In this document: positions 24,881-37,186 of the stretch, in pieces
Numbering within the stretch: position 1 is the stretch's first letter
Layout: each line of letters opens with the position of its first letter
Origin: Micropruina sp.
Lineage (GTDB): Bacteria; Actinomycetota; Actinomycetes; Propionibacteriales; Propionibacteriaceae
Direction: 5' to 3'
Length of the DNA: 64,000 nt
Assembly (NCBI GenBank): GCA_016716635.1
Contig: JADJVZ010000011.1
Span: forward strand, 806,001-870,000
Notes under the pieces: model-generated
The model's input: the letters and a program-made list of their open reading frames with translations, nothing else
What the model was told of the DNA's origin: nothing
Database searches by the model: none
Position numbers and translations under genes: made by a program

Positions 24881-24909
24881 AGCCTAGCGGCGAACCACAG
24901 CCCTAGGCT
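24881..24909. promoter_or_regulatory. divergent -10 elements for fasR and the PHP hydrolase gene
   Basis: Two TAGGCT hexamers face opposite ways: 24881-24886 on the minus strand for fasR, with an 18-base leader that holds AAGGAG, and 24904-24909 on the plus strand, seven bases before the ATG at 24917, which suggests a leaderless PHP transcript. The promoters are back to back and probably interfere with each other. Confidence 0.5.
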
Positions 24910-24916
24910 GGGGTCC

Positions 24917-25930
24917 ATGGACCCTCAGGCCGCGTTGCGCGAGATCGCCCACCTGCTGGAGCGAAACTCCGCGGAATCCAGGCGAACGGGGGCCTTCCGG
25001 CGAGCGGCCGACATCCTGGGTGAGTTGTCCCCGGACGACTACGCCGCCCATGGTGCCGCCGCCTCCTGGACGACCATCCCGGGCATCGGCCCCAAGACCG
25101 GGACGGTGATCGTCCAAGCGGTGGCCGGTCGTGTGCCGGACTACCTGGCGGACCTGCGGGCCGGCTCCAATCCCGTGCCGCCCGGGGAACCGCTCCGGAG
25201 CGAACTTCGGGGGGACTTGCACAGCCACACCACCTGGTCCGATGGCGGTTGCTCGCTGGAAGAGATGGTGGCCACGGCGGCCGCGCTGGGCCACGAATAC
25301 CTCGCCATCACCGACCATTCCCCACGGCTCAAGGTTGCCCATGGGCTCAGCGCCGAGCGGTTGGCGCGTCAACTGGAGCTGATCGCGGATCTCAATGAGG
25401 GTCCGCTGCCGATTCGGATCCTTGCCGGCATCGAAGTCGACATCCTCAGCGCCGGGGACCTCGATCAGTCCCACGCGATGCTCAAGCAACTGGACGTGGT
25501 CGTGGCGTCGGTTCATTCCGAGCTCCGCATGGCGTCGGTTCCCATGACGTATCGCATGGTGACCGCGATCGCGAACCCGGCCACCAGCGTCCTCGGTCAC
25601 TGCACCGGACGCTTGATCGCGGGGGAGCGTGGACGCCGACCATCCTCGGATTTCGACGCCGAGGTGGTGTTCGAGGCCTGCCGCCAATTCGGTGTCGCGG
25701 TGGAGATCAACTCGCGTCCGGAGCGCACGGATCCGCCGGACGACCTGCTGCGCCTAGCCAACGAGATCGGGTGCCTATTTGCTATCGACACCGACGCACA
25801 CGCGACGGGGCAATTGGAGTTCTTGGGGTACGGAGCGGCGCGCGCTGAGGCGGCCGGGGTTTCGCACGATCGAATCGTGAACACGTGGCCTTTGGCCGAT
25901 CTCTTGGCTTGGACGCGGCGTCACCGGTAG
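24917..25930 (+). CDS. PHP-domain metal-dependent hydrolase with helix-hairpin-helix region (PolX-like C-terminal half)
   Basis: A 337-residue protein. The N-terminal 95 residues form a helical DNA-binding-like region of the type preceding family X polymerases (ALREIAHLLERN, then TTIPGIGPKTGTVI near 54-67, a helix-hairpin-helix). A PHP phosphoesterase domain follows with metal-ligand motifs DLHSHTTWSDG near 101-111, AITDHSPRLKVAHG near 131-144, GIEVDIL near 172-178, VVASVHSEL near 194-202, GHCTGRLI near 228-235, EINSRPERTDP near 261-271 and IDTDAHATGQLEFL near 290-303. The polymerase domain itself is absent. PHP domains remove phosphates from DNA ends or small molecules; here a DNA-processing role is inferred from the hairpin motif. 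Confidence 0.83.
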   Translation: MDPQAALREIAHLLERNSAESRRTGAFRRAADILGELSPDDYAAHGAAASWTTIPGIGPKTGTVIVQAVAGRVPDYLADLRAGSNPVPPGEPLRSELRGDLHSHTTWSDGGCSLEEMVATAAALGHEYLAITDHSPRLKVAHGLSAERLARQLELIADLNEGPLPIRILAGIEVDILSAGDLDQSHAMLKQLDVVVASVHSELRMASVPMTYRMVTAIANPATSVLGHCTGRLIAGERGRRPSSDFDAEVVFEACRQFGVAVEINSRPERTDPPDDLLRLANEIGCLFAIDTDAHATGQLEFLGYGAARAEAAGVSHDRIVNTWPLADLLAWTRRHR

Positions 25931-26065
25931 GCCCAATCTGGTCGCGACACGCCAAATGCCGTCCTGCGAGACGGTCACGCTGGCCTACGCCTGTCACATG
26001 GGTCAAGATGGGCGAAGCACCTGCTCATCCGGGTGCTCCCTATACAAGCCGCCGAGAGGACCCTC
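25931..26065. promoter_or_regulatory. aceE upstream region with possible -10
   Basis: No gene is seen in these 135 bases. TATACA at 26041-26046 is a plausible -10 that would give a short leader holding GAGAGGA at 26053-26060 before the GTG at 26066. No clear -35 is visible. A small inverted repeat (AGCACC..GGTGCT, about 26018-26038) lies just upstream. Confidence 0.35.
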
Positions 26066-28825
26066 GTGACCACGCGCGACACCGGACCCATCCTGAACGG
26101 GCTGCCGACCAACCTGCCCGACCTCGATTCTGAGGAGACCGCGGAGTGGCTCGAATCCCTTGACATGATGATTGACGAGGGCGGCCGCAACCGCGCTCGC
26201 TACGTCATGTTGAAGCTTCTTGAGCGCGCCCGCGAGCGGCAGATCGGCGTTCCATCGCTGGTTGCCACCGACTACGTCAACACCATTCCCGCCGAGAACG
26301 AGCCCTGGTACCCGGGCGACGTCGCCCTCGAGCGCCAGTTCCGTCGGCTGCTGCGCTGGAACGCCGCGATCATGGTCCACCGGGCCCAGCGTCCTGGCGT
26401 CGGTGTGGGCGGCCACATCTCCAGCTACGCGTCCAGTGCCACCTTGTACGAGGTGGGCTTCAACCACTTCTTCCGCGGCAAGGATCACCCCGGTGGTGGC
26501 GATCAGATCTTCTTCCAGGGCCACGCCTCGCCCGGCATGTACGCCCGCGCCTTCCTTGAGGGACGCCTCCAAGAAGCCGACATGGACGGCTTCCGCCAGG
26601 AGAAGAGCCACATCGTTGATGGCGTCGTTCGTGCGCTGCCCTCCTACCCGCACCCGCGCCAGATGCCGAACTTCTGGGAGTTCCCGACGGTCTCGATGGG
26701 TCTTGGTCCGCTCGCTGCCATTCACCAGGCGCAGTACAACAAGTACCTCCACAACCGCCAACTCAAGGACACCTCGCAGCAGCACGTGTGGGCGTTCCTG
26801 GGAGACGGCGAAATGGACGAGGTCGAGAGCCGCGGTGCTCTCCAGCTAGCCGCCTACGAGCAGTTGGACAACCTCACCTTCGTCGTGAACTGCAACCTGC
26901 AGCGCCTCGATGGCCCGGTGCGCGGCAACGGCAAGATCATGCAGGAGTTGGAGTCGTTCTTCCGCGGCGCCGGCTGGAACGTCATCAAGGTTGTCTGGGG
27001 CCGTGGCTGGGATCCGCTGCTGGCCGCTGACTCCGACGGCGCTTTGGTGAACGTGATGAACACCACGCCCGACGGCGACTACCAGACCTTCAAGGCCAAC
27101 GACGGCAAGTTCGTCAAGGAGCACTTCTTCGGACGCGACCCGCGGACGGCCAAGATGGTCGAAGACTGGACCGACGATCGCATCTGGAAGCTCACCCGCG
27201 GCGGCCACGATTACCACAAGGTCTTTGCCGCTTACGACGCCGCCACCAAGTTCACCGGCGCCCCGACAGTGATCCTGGCGCACACGATCAAGGGCTACTT
27301 CCTCGGCACCCACTTTGCGGGACGCAACGCCACCCATCAGATGAAGAAGATGGCGCTGGACGATCTCAAGCAGTTCCGCGATCGCCTCGACATGCCGGTC
27401 ACGGATGCGCAGTTGGAGGAGAACCCCTACCAGCCGCCGTTCGTTCGTCCCGACGCGTCCGATGAGCGCATCCGCTATGCCCTGGAGCGCCGACGCGAGC
27501 TGGGCGGTTCCGTGCCCGAGCGCCGTGACCGCAAGATTCAGATCCCGCTGCCCGCGCCCTCTGCCTACGATTCGGTCAAGAAGGGTTCGGGGCAGCAGCA
27601 GATCGCTACCACGATGGCGTGGGTGCGACTGTTGAAGGACCTCATGCGCGACAAGGGATTCGGACCGCACGTGGTGCCGATCATCCCCGACGAGGCGCGT
27701 ACCTTCGGCATGGACTCCTTCTTCCCAACCATCAAGATCTATAGCCCGCACGGCCAGAACTACACACCGGTCGACAACGAGCTGATGCTGTCGTACCGGG
27801 AGTCGAAGACCGGCCAGATCTTGCATATGGGCATCAATGAGGCTGGTTCGATGGCGGCCTTCCAGGCGGTCGGCAGTTCTTACGCCACGCACCAACTGCC
27901 CATGGTGCCGATGTACATCTTCTACTCGATGTTTGGCTTCCAGCGGACGGCCGACTCCATGTGGGCCGCTGCCGACCAGCTCTGTCGCGGGTTCTGGATC
28001 GGCGCCACCGCCGGTCGGACGACCCTGACCGGTGAAGGCACCCAGCACATGGACGGCCACAGCCACCTGATCGCGTCCACCAACCCGGCCGTGGTGGCCT
28101 ATGACCCGGTGTACGCCTACGAGATCGCCCACATCATGGAGGACGGCCTCCGCCGGATGTACGGTCCCAACCCCGAGAACGTCATCTACTACATCACCGT
28201 CTACAACGAGCCGATGGTGCAACCGGCCGAGCCGCCGAACGTCGACGCCCAGGGCATCCTCAAGGGTATGTACCTGCTGAAGCCGGGTTCGTTCGAGGGT
28301 GTCAACCCGGACGCCCGTCGGGCCCAGTTGTTGGCCTCGGGGGTGGGCGTCGCTTGGGCCTTGGAGGCGCAGGAACTGCTCAAGCGCGACTTCGGCATCG
28401 TGGCGGACGTGTGGAGCGTCACCTCGTGGAACGAACTTCGCCGCGACGGCTTGGAGTGCGACGAGCAGGAGTTCCTGCATCCGGAGGAGCCCGGCCGCGT
28501 GCCGTGGGTCACCCAGAAGTTGGCGGGTCGTCCCGGGCCGGTCATTGCCGTCTCCGACTCCATGCGTGCGGTTCATGATCAGATCGCGAACTGGGTTCCG
28601 GGTGACTTCATGAGCCTCGGCGCCGATGGGTTCGGGTTCTCGGACACGCGCGCGGCGGCTCGCCGGTACTTCCACATCGACGGTCCTTCGATCGTCGTCC
28701 GCACCCTGCAGATGCTCGCCAAGCGCGGCGAGATCGATCCGTCCTGGCCCGCGCGCGCCGCGCAGCAGTACCAACTGCTGAACGTCAACGCCGGTTCGTC
28801 GGGTGCCACGGGTGGGGACGCCTAG
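26066..28825 (+). CDS. aceE: pyruvate dehydrogenase E1 component, homodimeric type
   Basis: A 919-residue thiamine diphosphate enzyme that decarboxylates pyruvate and passes the acetyl group to the lipoyl E2 subunit. The single-chain AceE form is clear: RARYVMLKLLERARERQIG near 43-61, GHISSYASSATLYEVGFNHFFRG near 122-144, the ThDP motif GDGEMDEVESRGA near 248-260 ending in NCNLQRLDGPVRGNGKI near 278-294, HTIKGYFLG near 408, and the second-half motifs GQNYTPVD and GINEAGSMAAFQAVGSSYATH near 588-608. GTG at 26066 was chosen for GAGAGGA at six bases. In actinobacteria AceE joins a mixed PDH/OGDH complex; no E2 or E3 gene is in the window. The next gene overlaps its end. Confidence 0.95.
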   Translation: MTTRDTGPILNGLPTNLPDLDSEETAEWLESLDMMIDEGGRNRARYVMLKLLERARERQIGVPSLVATDYVNTIPAENEPWYPGDVALERQFRRLLRWNAAIMVHRAQRPGVGVGGHISSYASSATLYEVGFNHFFRGKDHPGGGDQIFFQGHASPGMYARAFLEGRLQEADMDGFRQEKSHIVDGVVRALPSYPHPRQMPNFWEFPTVSMGLGPLAAIHQAQYNKYLHNRQLKDTSQQHVWAFLGDGEMDEVESRGALQLAAYEQLDNLTFVVNCNLQRLDGPVRGNGKIMQELESFFRGAGWNVIKVVWGRGWDPLLAADSDGALVNVMNTTPDGDYQTFKANDGKFVKEHFFGRDPRTAKMVEDWTDDRIWKLTRGGHDYHKVFAAYDAATKFTGAPTVILAHTIKGYFLGTHFAGRNATHQMKKMALDDLKQFRDRLDMPVTDAQLEENPYQPPFVRPDASDERIRYALERRRELGGSVPERRDRKIQIPLPAPSAYDSVKKGSGQQQIATTMAWVRLLKDLMRDKGFGPHVVPIIPDEARTFGMDSFFPTIKIYSPHGQNYTPVDNELMLSYRESKTGQILHMGINEAGSMAAFQAVGSSYATHQLPMVPMYIFYSMFGFQRTADSMWAAADQLCRGFWIGATAGRTTLTGEGTQHMDGHSHLIASTNPAVVAYDPVYAYEIAHIMEDGLRRMYGPNPENVIYYITVYNEPMVQPAEPPNVDAQGILKGMYLLKPGSFEGVNPDARRAQLLASGVGVAWALEAQELLKRDFGIVADVWSVTSWNELRRDGLECDEQEFLHPEEPGRVPWVTQKLAGRPGPVIAVSDSMRAVHDQIANWVPGDFMSLGADGFGFSDTRAAARRYFHIDGPSIVVRTLQMLAKRGEIDPSWPARAAQQYQLLNVNAGSSGATGGDA

Positions 28826-29474
28826 CGCGTCCCCCCGGTGGGGGGTCGTGCTGTGGGACCTCGATGGGACGATCGTTGATTCGATCGGCCTCATCGTGGC
28901 GTCCTACCAGCACGCGTTCACGACGGTGCTGGGGCATCCGTGGGACGAGGCCGAGATCAAGTCGTGGATCGGACAATCGCTCTACGGGGCGATGCAGAAG
29001 GCCTCACCGGAGCATGCTGATGAGATCTTCGCCGAGTACACGGCCTGGAACGAAGCCAACACCGAGCGGATGCTGCACGCCTACCCCGGCATGCCCGAGC
29101 TGGTCCACGACCTGGCGAGGGCGGGGGTCCGGCAGGGCATCGTCACCAGCAAGCGCGCCGAGCCCGCCCACTGGGCCCTGCGCCTCGCAGGGATCGACGA
29201 CGTGATGCCGCTGCTGGTGTCCCACAACGATGTCGAGGAGCACAAGCCGTCCCCGAAGCCCCTGCTTCTCGGTGCGGCCAAGCTGGACGCTCCCCTCGAC
29301 GCCTGCGTCTACATCGGAGACGCGGCGGTGGATGTGGAAGCAGCCCGCAACGCCGGGATGGCCACTATTGCCGTGACGTGGGGGGCTGGCACGGCGGCCG
29401 ATATTGCAGCCGCCCGCCCGGACCTCACCTGCGACGACGTCGCCGAACTGCGCGCCGCCCTGTTCATCCAATAA
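28803..29474 (+). CDS. HAD-family phosphatase (phosphoglycolate phosphatase-like)
   Basis: A 223-residue haloacid dehalogenase-like phosphatase with all four motifs: I WDLDGTIVDS near 18-27 (both Asp), II IVTSKR near 113-118 (Thr/Ser), III KPSPKPLLLGAAKL near 148-161 (Lys) and IV YIGDAAVDVEAARNAGM near 170-186 (Asp pair). A helical cap between motifs I and II indicates subfamily I and a small substrate such as phosphoglycolate, or pyrophosphate as in PpaX. The start is uncertain: GTG 28803 and GTG 28812 both lie inside the end of aceE, implying translational coupling. Cytosolic. Confidence 0.85.
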   Translation: MPRVGTPSASPRWGVVLWDLDGTIVDSIGLIVASYQHAFTTVLGHPWDEAEIKSWIGQSLYGAMQKASPEHADEIFAEYTAWNEANTERMLHAYPGMPELVHDLARAGVRQGIVTSKRAEPAHWALRLAGIDDVMPLLVSHNDVEEHKPSPKPLLLGAAKLDAPLDACVYIGDAAVDVEAARNAGMATIAVTWGAGTAADIAAARPDLTCDDVAELRAALFIQ

Positions 29475-29577
29475 GCCGGGGCACGCGGCTTTGTGGCAAG
29501 GTCGGTGTTGACCTCCGTTTTCTGGCAAAATCGGGGGTGTCCCGCAGGCGCGGGACGGCCGAACACGAAGGAGCAAG

Positions 29578-30000
29578 GTGCACAACGCGGCCTCCCCGGA
29601 TACCACGCCGGGTGTCGTAGCCATGGGTTTGACTCAAGGCTTGGTGGTGCAAGAACTCGGGTGGGATTCCGATGTTGACGAGGGTCTCCGCGACCGCCTG
29701 ATGGACGCGATCGACGGCGACCTCATCGTCGATGCGGTTGAGTCTGTAGACGTTGTGGTTCTGTGGTGGCGCTCCGAAGACGGAGACCTGACAGACGGAC
29801 TCGTCGATTCCCTGACCGACCTCGGGCCGAGCGGGGTGATCTGGCTGCTGACCCCCAAGGTCGGTCGCTCGGGCTACGTCGATCACTCCGACATCGCCGA
29901 GGGCGCGCTCGTCGCGGGGTTGTCCCTGACGACGTCCGCCAAGGTCTCCCAAGACTGGCAGGCGCACAAGCTCGTCCGCCCCAAGGGTGGCCGCAAGTAA
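29578..30000 (+). CDS. DUF3052 family protein
   Basis: A 140-residue acidic actinobacterial protein of DUF3052. Family features are LGLTQGLVVQELGWD-like text near 14-29 (GLTQGLVVQELGWDSDVDE), DGDLIVDAVESVDVVVLWWRSEDGDL near 42-67, and the end GLSLTTSAKVSQDWQAHKLVRPK. No membrane helix is present. No firm function is known to me. GTG at 29578 is supported by GAAGGAG upstream; ATG at 29623 inside the same frame is a possible shorter start. It is followed after about 60 bases by the tRNA gene. Confidence 0.82.
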   Translation: MHNAASPDTTPGVVAMGLTQGLVVQELGWDSDVDEGLRDRLMDAIDGDLIVDAVESVDVVVLWWRSEDGDLTDGLVDSLTDLGPSGVIWLLTPKVGRSGYVDHSDIAEGALVAGLSLTTSAKVSQDWQAHKLVRPKGGRK

Positions 30001-30062
30001 CATCTCTCCTCACTGGCCCCAGTGGCCCGTGAGACTGTGCCCTGCCACAATGGCCGGGGCCC

Positions 30063-30136
30063 GGGCGCATAGCTCAGTTGGTTAGAGCACCTCCCTTACA
30101 AGGAGGGGGTCGGGGGTTCGAGTCCCTCTGCGCCCA
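30063..30136 (+). tRNA. tRNA-Val(UAC)
   Basis: A full cloverleaf is present: acceptor GGGCGCA pairs with TGCGCCC, the D stem is GCTC/GAGC, the anticodon stem CCTCC/GGAGG encloses CTTACAA with anticodon TAC, and the T arm is GGGGG-TTCGAGT-CCCTC. The discriminator is A and CCA is not encoded. It reads GUA valine codons and, by wobble, other valine codons. The accessory restriction-like genes begin about 280 bases after its 3' end, a common place for island insertion. Confidence 0.96.
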
Positions 30137-30417
30137 CCCGATGTGCCACGCCGCACGCCGAGATCCTGTACCGCACCGTCCGCTGGTGGTCGCTTGTCCA
30201 TCGGTCTGGTATTCCCAGGGAACTGTGCCGCCAACCCACGGGGTCGGCTCAACTATTGCGAGCCGCACCCCGCGACAGTCGGGCCCCCTACGGGCAAGCC
30301 GAAGACTCTTCTGAGATTCTTGGCTGCCCGCCAGGAAGCAGCTATCCCTCGCAGCGCTTACCGCCGATGTCAGCGAGCCGCTATAGGCTCAACCCCACGG
30401 AGCTAGGAGGATGAGAT
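30137..30417. other. spacer between tRNA-Val and the restriction-like operon
   Basis: No gene is supported in these 281 bases. It contains short inverted repeats and ends with AGGAGG at 30407-30412 serving the ATG at 30418. TTGGCT at 30318-30323 and TATCCC at 30341-30346, 17 bases apart, could be a weak promoter. No integrase remnant and no copy of the tRNA end was found. Confidence 0.4.
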
Positions 30418-31071
30418 ATGTCGTTGCGCGATGCCCAGGGGTTGGTGAGGTCGAAGCAGCGTGTTGCCGACCATGGTGAGGTGTTCACGCCGGGCTGGAT
30501 GGTCGAAGATATGCTCGACCTGGTCAAGCATGAGTCCGAGCGGATCGACTCACGCGTTCTTGAGCCCGCCTGTGGTTCGGGCAACTTTCTCGTTGCCGTC
30601 TTGGCTCGCAAGTTCGCGACGGTTCAGGCGCGCCACGGCGGGAGCGAGTTTGAGAAGCGTCACTATGCACTTTTCGCCCTGATGTGCGTGTACGGCATCG
30701 AGCTGCTTGAGGACAACGCTGTGGAGTGTCGTGAGAACCTAGCCGAGCTTTTCGATACCTTCCTGCGGGTCGACGTAACTGATCAGTGGGCTGCCGCGGC
30801 ACGTGTCGTCTTAGCCGCAAACATTGTTCGTGGTGACGCGCTCACCATGACGTTGCCAAACGGCGCTCCGATCACGTTCGCCGAATGGGGATACTTGGGG
30901 AAGGGGAAGTTCCAGCGCCGTGACTTCCGGTATGACGAACTCACCCAACGCTCCGCATGGGAGGCCGAGGGGTCACTGTTCGCGGACTTGGGGGCTGACC
31001 TTTTCGCACCTCACGCCACGCACCCGGCGATGACCGTGGGTGATCTGGCCGGACAAGTGGACGCCGCATGA
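30418..31071 (+). CDS. small N6-adenine methyltransferase-like subunit
   Basis: A 217-residue protein with the front half of a gamma-type N6-adenine methyltransferase. It has ADHGEVFTPGWMVEDMLDLV near 20-39, AdoMet motif I in VLEPACGSGNFLVAVLARK near 47-65, the acidic loop YGIELLEDNAVECRENL near 84-100, and RGDALTM near 140-146. The catalytic (D/N)PPY motif is missing: at its place runs ITFAEWGYLGKGKFQRRDFRYDEL. A conserved-looking tail (MTVGDLAGQV) follows, so it seems complete rather than truncated. Start ATG has AGGAGG; the stop overlaps the next ATG (ATGA), whose product is a second methyltransferase that has NPPY. The two probably act together to mark DNA or to sense targets. First gene of a four-gene set. 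Confidence 0.78.
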   Translation: MSLRDAQGLVRSKQRVADHGEVFTPGWMVEDMLDLVKHESERIDSRVLEPACGSGNFLVAVLARKFATVQARHGGSEFEKRHYALFALMCVYGIELLEDNAVECRENLAELFDTFLRVDVTDQWAAAARVVLAANIVRGDALTMTLPNGAPITFAEWGYLGKGKFQRRDFRYDELTQRSAWEAEGSLFADLGADLFAPHATHPAMTVGDLAGQVDAA

Positions 31072-32706
31072 GCGTCTTGCAGGCCTCATTCACCCTGCGC
31101 GGGCACAACCCGGATGTCTTGTCGTGCATCGCCAACCTCTCCAACGATGAGGTCTTCACGCCGCCGGATTTCGCGAGCCAGATGCTCGACACGCTTGGCG
31201 CCGCCTGGGCAGACGCGAACGACGGCGCTAACGTTTGGGCGAACCCTGATGTCACGTTCCTCGACCCATTCACCAAGTCGGGGGTGTTCCTGCGCGAGAT
31301 CGTTCGTCGCCTCACCATCGGACTGACCTTGCAGATTCCTGACTTAACTGAGCGGGTCGATCACATCCTCACGAAGCAGGTCTTCGGTCTCGGGATCACG
31401 GAGTTGACCGCGCTGTTGGCTCGGCGAAGCGTCTACTGCTCCAAGCTCGCCAACGGACCGCACTCCATCGCCAAGTCCTTCACGACCGAGGACGGCAACA
31501 TTTGGTTCGAGCGCACAGAACACACTTGGGGCGGAGGGAAACGCGAGTTCCGCGCCAACCCGCTGACGTGCGAAGAGATCGCGGTCCACACCAACCGCAA
31601 GTGCATTTACTGCGGGGCCGGTGAAGGTGACTATGCCCGCGGCGACGAACTCGAAACCCACGCCTATGCCTTCATCCACACAGACGAGATCAAAGCTCGC
31701 ATCGCCGAGCTGTTCGGAGACGGAATGCAGTTCGACGTAATCATCGGCAACCCGCCATACCAGCTCGGTTCCGATGGCGGGACGCGGGATGTCCCCATCT
31801 ATCAGCACTTCGTCGAGCAGGCTAAGCGCCTTGAACCCCGCTTCCTCACGATGGTCATCCCTTCGCGGTGGATGGCAACGGGATTGGGACTGAACGACTT
31901 CCGCGCCACGATGTTGAACGACACGCGGACCCGTGTCTTGGTCGATTACCCAAACGCGGCGGAAGTCTTTTCGGAAGTCGGCATCAACGGCGGCGCCTGC
32001 TACTTCCTTTGGGACGTCAATCACGACGGGTGTTGCGAGGTAACCAGCGTCTGGGGCGGGGAGAAGACTGGGCCTGAGCTACGTCAACTCAATGAGTTCG
32101 ACATTCTCGTACGCGACGCCCGCGCGCTCCCTATTCTCCACAAGGTGATCGCTCTCAAAGAACCCTCAGTCAACTCGATCCTAGCGAGAGACAAACAATT
32201 CGGCTGGACCTCAAACTTCACTGGCTTTCACGACTCCCCGAAGGCGGGAGACGTGCCGATCTACTACATCAAGTCGATGAGACGCCAGATCGGGTACATC
32301 GCTCGGAGCGAGGTTTCGAAGAGCCAAGAGCTCGTTGACACCTGGAAACTCCTGGTCCCTGAGGTGGGGTCAGGCCGGGAAAGTGAGAAGACAGGAGTCG
32401 ACCTCGTCCTGGGCCCATCGCGTATGGCGCCTTCACCATCGGTTTGCACCCAGTCCTTCCTGTTCTTCCATGCCGGCAGCGAGGGCGAAATCCACAGCAT
32501 CAGGTCTTACTACGTCACCAGGTTTTTCCGGTTCCTTGTCTCCCTGCGGAAGATTACCCAGCACGCTACTCACTCCACCTATCAGTGGGTTCCGATGCAG
32601 CCCTGGGATCGGGAGTGGACGGATGCCGAACTTTACGAAAAGTACGAGTTGACCGACCAGGAGATCAGCTACATCGAGTCTCGAATTCGCCCCATGGTGA
32701 TTGCCG

Positions 32707-32714
<8 letters not shown>
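31068..32714 (+). CDS. Eco57I-like DNA adenine methyltransferase / restriction-modification subunit
   Basis: A 548-residue DNA methyltransferase. EVFTPPDFASQMLDTLG near 28-44 is followed by a changed AdoMet loop, FLDPFTKSGVFLREIVRRL near 64-82 (DPFTKSG where DPACGSG is usual). CIYCGAG near 179-185 may bind zinc. The catalytic motif is in FDVIIGNPPYQL near 222-233. IPSRWMATGLGLNDFR near 264-279 fits the Eco57I/N-6 type, with a long C-terminal region for target recognition (LLVPEVGSG, then FFRFLVSLRKITQHATHSTYQWVP). It transfers methyl to adenine N6 in the family. Motif I is atypical here and the partner upstream has a textbook one, so the two may complement each other. Overlaps both neighbours. 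Confidence 0.82.
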
Positions 32715-35274
<2,560 letters not shown>

Positions 35275-36962
35275 CCAGACCCAAACATGTCGTTCCAGAC
35301 CCCACGCAGCATCGAGGAGATGCTCACCGCGATCTACAAGCGCGAGTACCTGATGCCCGCGATCCAGCGCGAGTTCGTGTGGGGCGCCGATAAGATCACC
35401 AAGCTCGTCGACAGCCTCATGCGCGGGTATCCGGTCGGCTCGTTCCTGCTTTGGGACGTGAAGCCCGAGACCGCTCAGTCCTACACGTTCTACGAGTTCC
35501 TGACCCACTACCACGAGCGGGACAAACCGTATGCCGATAAAGCGACGGTCCAGGCAGGGAGCGGCACCACTGCGGTATTGGACGGGCAGCAGCGCCTGAC
35601 CTCGTTGAACATTGCCTTGTACGGCAGTTTCGCCGAGAAGAAGAAGTACGCCTGGTGGAACAGCGCCGATGCCTTCCCCGTGAAGCGGCTCTATCTCAAC
35701 CTCGCAGACCCCGCGGATGATGAGGAACTGGGACTTAAGTACGACACCGACCAGGAGGCGACGGCCGAGGAGGGCGGCGAAGAGAAGTGGTTCCGGGTCG
35801 GTGCTGTTCTCGGCCTCGCCGACGCCGCCCCAGCGATCATGACAGAGCTGGCGCGCCGAAAGATCTCTGGCCCCACCGAGGCGTTCCAACGGCTGTACGA
35901 CCTGTTCCAGGCGATCCGCCTGTTGAAGCCGATGAACTACTTCCTTGTCACCGACCAGGACGCCGACAAGGTGCTGGAAATCTTCGTCCGCGTCAACAGC
36001 GGCGGCACGACTCTGTCGTACTCGGACCTGCTGTTATCGATGGCAACGAACCAGTGGCGAGACCTCGATGCTCGCGAGGAAGTCCGCTCGCTCGTCTCGG
36101 AGATCAACAGCTTTGCGGGTCGTCAGTTCGCATTTTCCAAGGATGTCGTTCTGAAAACGGCGCTCACGATCGCGGACGTTGATCTGCGATTCAAGGTCAC
36201 CAACTCCACCCAGGCGAACATGGCGAAGGTCGAGGAGGACTGGCAACAGATCAAAGGCGCGCTCCTGCGAGCTGCGACCCTCCTTCAACAATTCGGCCAC
36301 AACAAGCAAAACCTCACCGCGAACAGTGTCATTGTTCCGCTTGCGTACTACCTACACCTCCGGGGCGCGACCGACTCCTACCTTGACTCGACTTCGAACG
36401 CGGCGGATCGCCTCGCCATCCAGCACTGGGTTACGCGTTCGCTCATCAAGCGGGGCATCTGGGGCTCGGGCCTAGACACCCTGTTGACCCGGATCCGCGA
36501 TGTCTTCGAGGGAATGCAGGCGCTGACTTCCCCGTCGCCATGGTCGAGGAGGCGATGGCGAGCGCGGGCAAGAGTCTCGCGTTCGACAACGCCGAGATTG
36601 ATGAACTGCTCAACCTCAAGTACGGCGGTCAAAGAACCTTTTCGGTTCTGTCCGTGCTGTATCCCGGACTCGACTTGGGCAAGAAGTTCCATGAAGACCA
36701 CATCTTCCCCAAATCGCGGTTCACGAAGAGGAAGCTGACGGAGGCGGGGGTTCCGCCCGACAAGATCGACGATTATTTGGACACGGTCAACCTTCTGCCG
36801 AACCTCCAGCTGCTCGCCGGCACGGCGAACATCGAGAAGCAAGACGCGCTTCCCGCAGACTGGATAGCCGCCGCCTTCCCAAGTCCTTTGAAGCGCGAAA
36901 CCTACGTAGCAGACAACGACCTCGCCGATCTCCCTCTCGACCTGGCGGGGTTCTCTGCCTTC

Positions 36963-37056
36963 TTCGAGAAGCGCAAGCAACGCGTCCGCGCTCGCCTCAT
37001 CGCAGCACTTTCGAGAAGCGCAAGCAACGCGTCCGCGCTCGCCTCATCGCAGCACT
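36963..37056 (+). repeat. 47-bp perfect tandem duplication
   Basis: 36963-37009 and 37010-37056 are identical 47-base units beginning TTCGAGAAGCGC and ending CATCGCAGCACT. Because 47 is not a multiple of three, the duplication changes the reading frame at the 3' end of the DUF262-DUF1524 gene. Confidence 0.95.
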
Positions 37057-37128
37057 CGGGACTGCGACCCTGCCCCAACGTTGTGAACTCAGGCCTATCC
37101 GCGCCGACCTTGAAGAAGGACGAAGAGT

Positions 37129-37164
37129 CGTCTGGGTTGGTCCCCGGAGGGACCAACCCAGACG
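37129..37164 (-). terminator. strong hairpin terminator between convergent genes
   Basis: A perfect 16-bp stem (37129-37144 with 37149-37164) has a four-base loop. It lies 23 bases after the stop of the binding-protein gene on the minus strand, where it is followed by the pyrimidine-rich run CTCTTCGTCCTTCTTC. It would also stop read-through from the nuclease gene on the plus strand. Confidence 0.8.
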
Positions 37165-37186
37165 GCTGGGTAAGTGACGACGTCCC

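Noticed and set aside
26846..28894. 682-codon open frame opposite aceE
   Set aside because: Antisense to a perfectly conserved aceE; rich in His, Arg, Gly and Val with no recognisable domain.
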